This document shows positions 5,591 through 6,248 of a stretch of 6,248 bases of DNA, piece by piece. Source of the stretch: Anaerolineales bacterium (lineage in GTDB: Bacteria > Chloroflexota > Anaerolineae > Anaerolineales > Villigracilaceae). Each line of letters begins with the position of its first letter. Position 1 is the first letter of the stretch. The translations under genes were made by a program, and so were the position numbers. The stretch covers positions 1 through 6,248 of the forward strand of contig JAICQC010000278.1 in assembly GCA_025938055.1 (NCBI GenBank), given 5' to 3'. The notes under the pieces were generated by a model. That model was not told where the DNA came from and did no database searches. It saw nothing but the letters and a program-made list of their open reading frames with translations.

Positions 5591-6248
5591 ATGACAACAA
5601 TCACAAAAGAAGCCATTCTCAACGCCCTCAGCAAAGTGCAGGAGCCTGAACTACACCAGGACCTTGTCACCCTCAACATGATCCGCGAATTGGATATCAA
5701 AGCCGATGACGTCTCCTTCACGATCATGCTGACGACACCTGCCTGTCCACTGCGTGGACAGATCGAGAAGGAAGCAAAACAAGCTGTCATGTCCGTGGAG
5801 GGCGTGAAGTCTGTTTCCATCCAATGGGACTCGGATGTCCCTAATGACGGTCGCATGCGCGGTCTTGTCAAGACGCCCATCCGCAACGCGATTGCGGTCG
5901 GTTCAGGCAAAGGCGGCGTTGGAAAGTCCACGGTAGCGGTAAACATCGCCGTCGCGCTTGCCCAAAGCGGCGCCCGCGTGGGTCTGATGGACGCGGATAT
6001 TTACGGTCCCAACGTTCCTACGATGCTCGGCGTGGAGAGACTTCCGCCGCCGCAGGGACAGCGACTCATCCCTGCACAGGCATATGGGATCAAGATGATA
6101 TCGATGGGCTTGCTCGTCAAGCCCGGGCAGCCTCTGATCTGGCGCGGACCCATGCTTAACTCTGCCATTCGCCAGTTCCTGGGCGACGTGGAATGGGGCG
6201 AGCTCGATTACCTGATCGTGGACCTGCCCCCCGGCACCGGCGACGCAT
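5591..6248 (+). CDS. apbC: Mrp/ApbC family P-loop Fe-S carrier ATPase, 3' end cut by window edge
   Basis: The frame stays open for 219 codons to the window end. Residues 1 to about 85 are a MIP18/DUF59 domain (EAILNALSKVQEPEL, then TTPACPL with its conserved Cys52). The rest is a MinD-like P-loop NTPase: deviant Walker A SGKGGVGKST (105-114), DADIYGPN (134-141) with the switch aspartates, and the Walker B-like region LIVDLPPGTGD (208-218). This two-domain layout is that of Mrp/ApbC, a cytosolic dimer that binds and transfers [4Fe-4S] clusters. Its C-terminal CxxC ligands would lie beyond the window and cannot be checked. AAAGGA at 5579-5584, 6 nt before the ATG, sets the start. It is probably expressed with nuoI across the 67-bp repeat-bearing spacer. 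Eukaryotic Ind1/NUBPL, a homologue, serves complex I assembly, so a role in maturing NuoB and NuoI is a reasonable inference. Confidence 0.95.
   Translation, partial: MTTITKEAILNALSKVQEPELHQDLVTLNMIRELDIKADDVSFTIMLTTPACPLRGQIEKEAKQAVMSVEGVKSVSIQWDSDVPNDGRMRGLVKTPIRNAIAVGSGKGGVGKSTVAVNIAVALAQSGARVGLMDADIYGPNVPTMLGVERLPPPQGQRLIPAQAYGIKMISMGLLVKPGQPLIWRGPMLNSAIRQFLGDVEWGELDYLIVDLPPGTGDA

Overview
The window holds seven protein genes: one on the minus strand, cut by the left edge, and six on the plus strand, the last cut by the right edge. The sequence is moderately GC-rich, with AT-rich gene starts. The fused NuoCD, the [12 protein letters not shown] variant of the NuoD motif, and a compact hairpin repeat in a spacer suggest a Chloroflexota (Anaerolineae-like) bacterium. 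That placement comes from remembered family features, not a search, and is only moderately certain.

Left part (1-2177). A minus-strand winged-helix regulator of the SufR/COG2345 type has three C-terminal cysteines spaced as in an Fe-S-sensing SufR. It is divergent from a complete NAD(P)-dependent aldehyde dehydrogenase. The 137-bp spacer carries a promoter-like sequence for each direction, with two adjacent small palindromes between them.

Middle (2178-2260). The spacer after the dehydrogenase is almost entirely an 83-bp REP/MITE-like element with perfect 12-bp terminal inverted repeats and two internal hairpins. It ends 7 bp before the next start codon.

Right part (2268-6248). A tight run of iscX, nuoB, nuoCD and nuoI is followed by an apbC/mrp gene. 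NuoB, NuoC, NuoD and NuoI make up the quinone-reducing connecting (Q) module of respiratory complex I and carry clusters N2, N6a and N6b. They are flanked by two small Fe-S biogenesis proteins: IscX upstream, overlapping nuoB, and the Mrp/ApbC P-loop scaffold/carrier downstream. nuoA and nuoH, often near these genes, are absent from this stretch. The nuoI-apbC spacer holds six tandem copies of a degenerate 8-bp GTNNACNN unit, which together form a 48-bp imperfect palindrome.

The unifying reading is an inference: this is a locus where part of complex I is co-expressed with its own Fe-S maturation factors, beside a possible Fe-S-sensing regulator. In eukaryotes, an ApbC/Mrp homologue (Ind1/NUBPL) is a complex I Fe-S assembly factor, so the arrangement makes functional sense.
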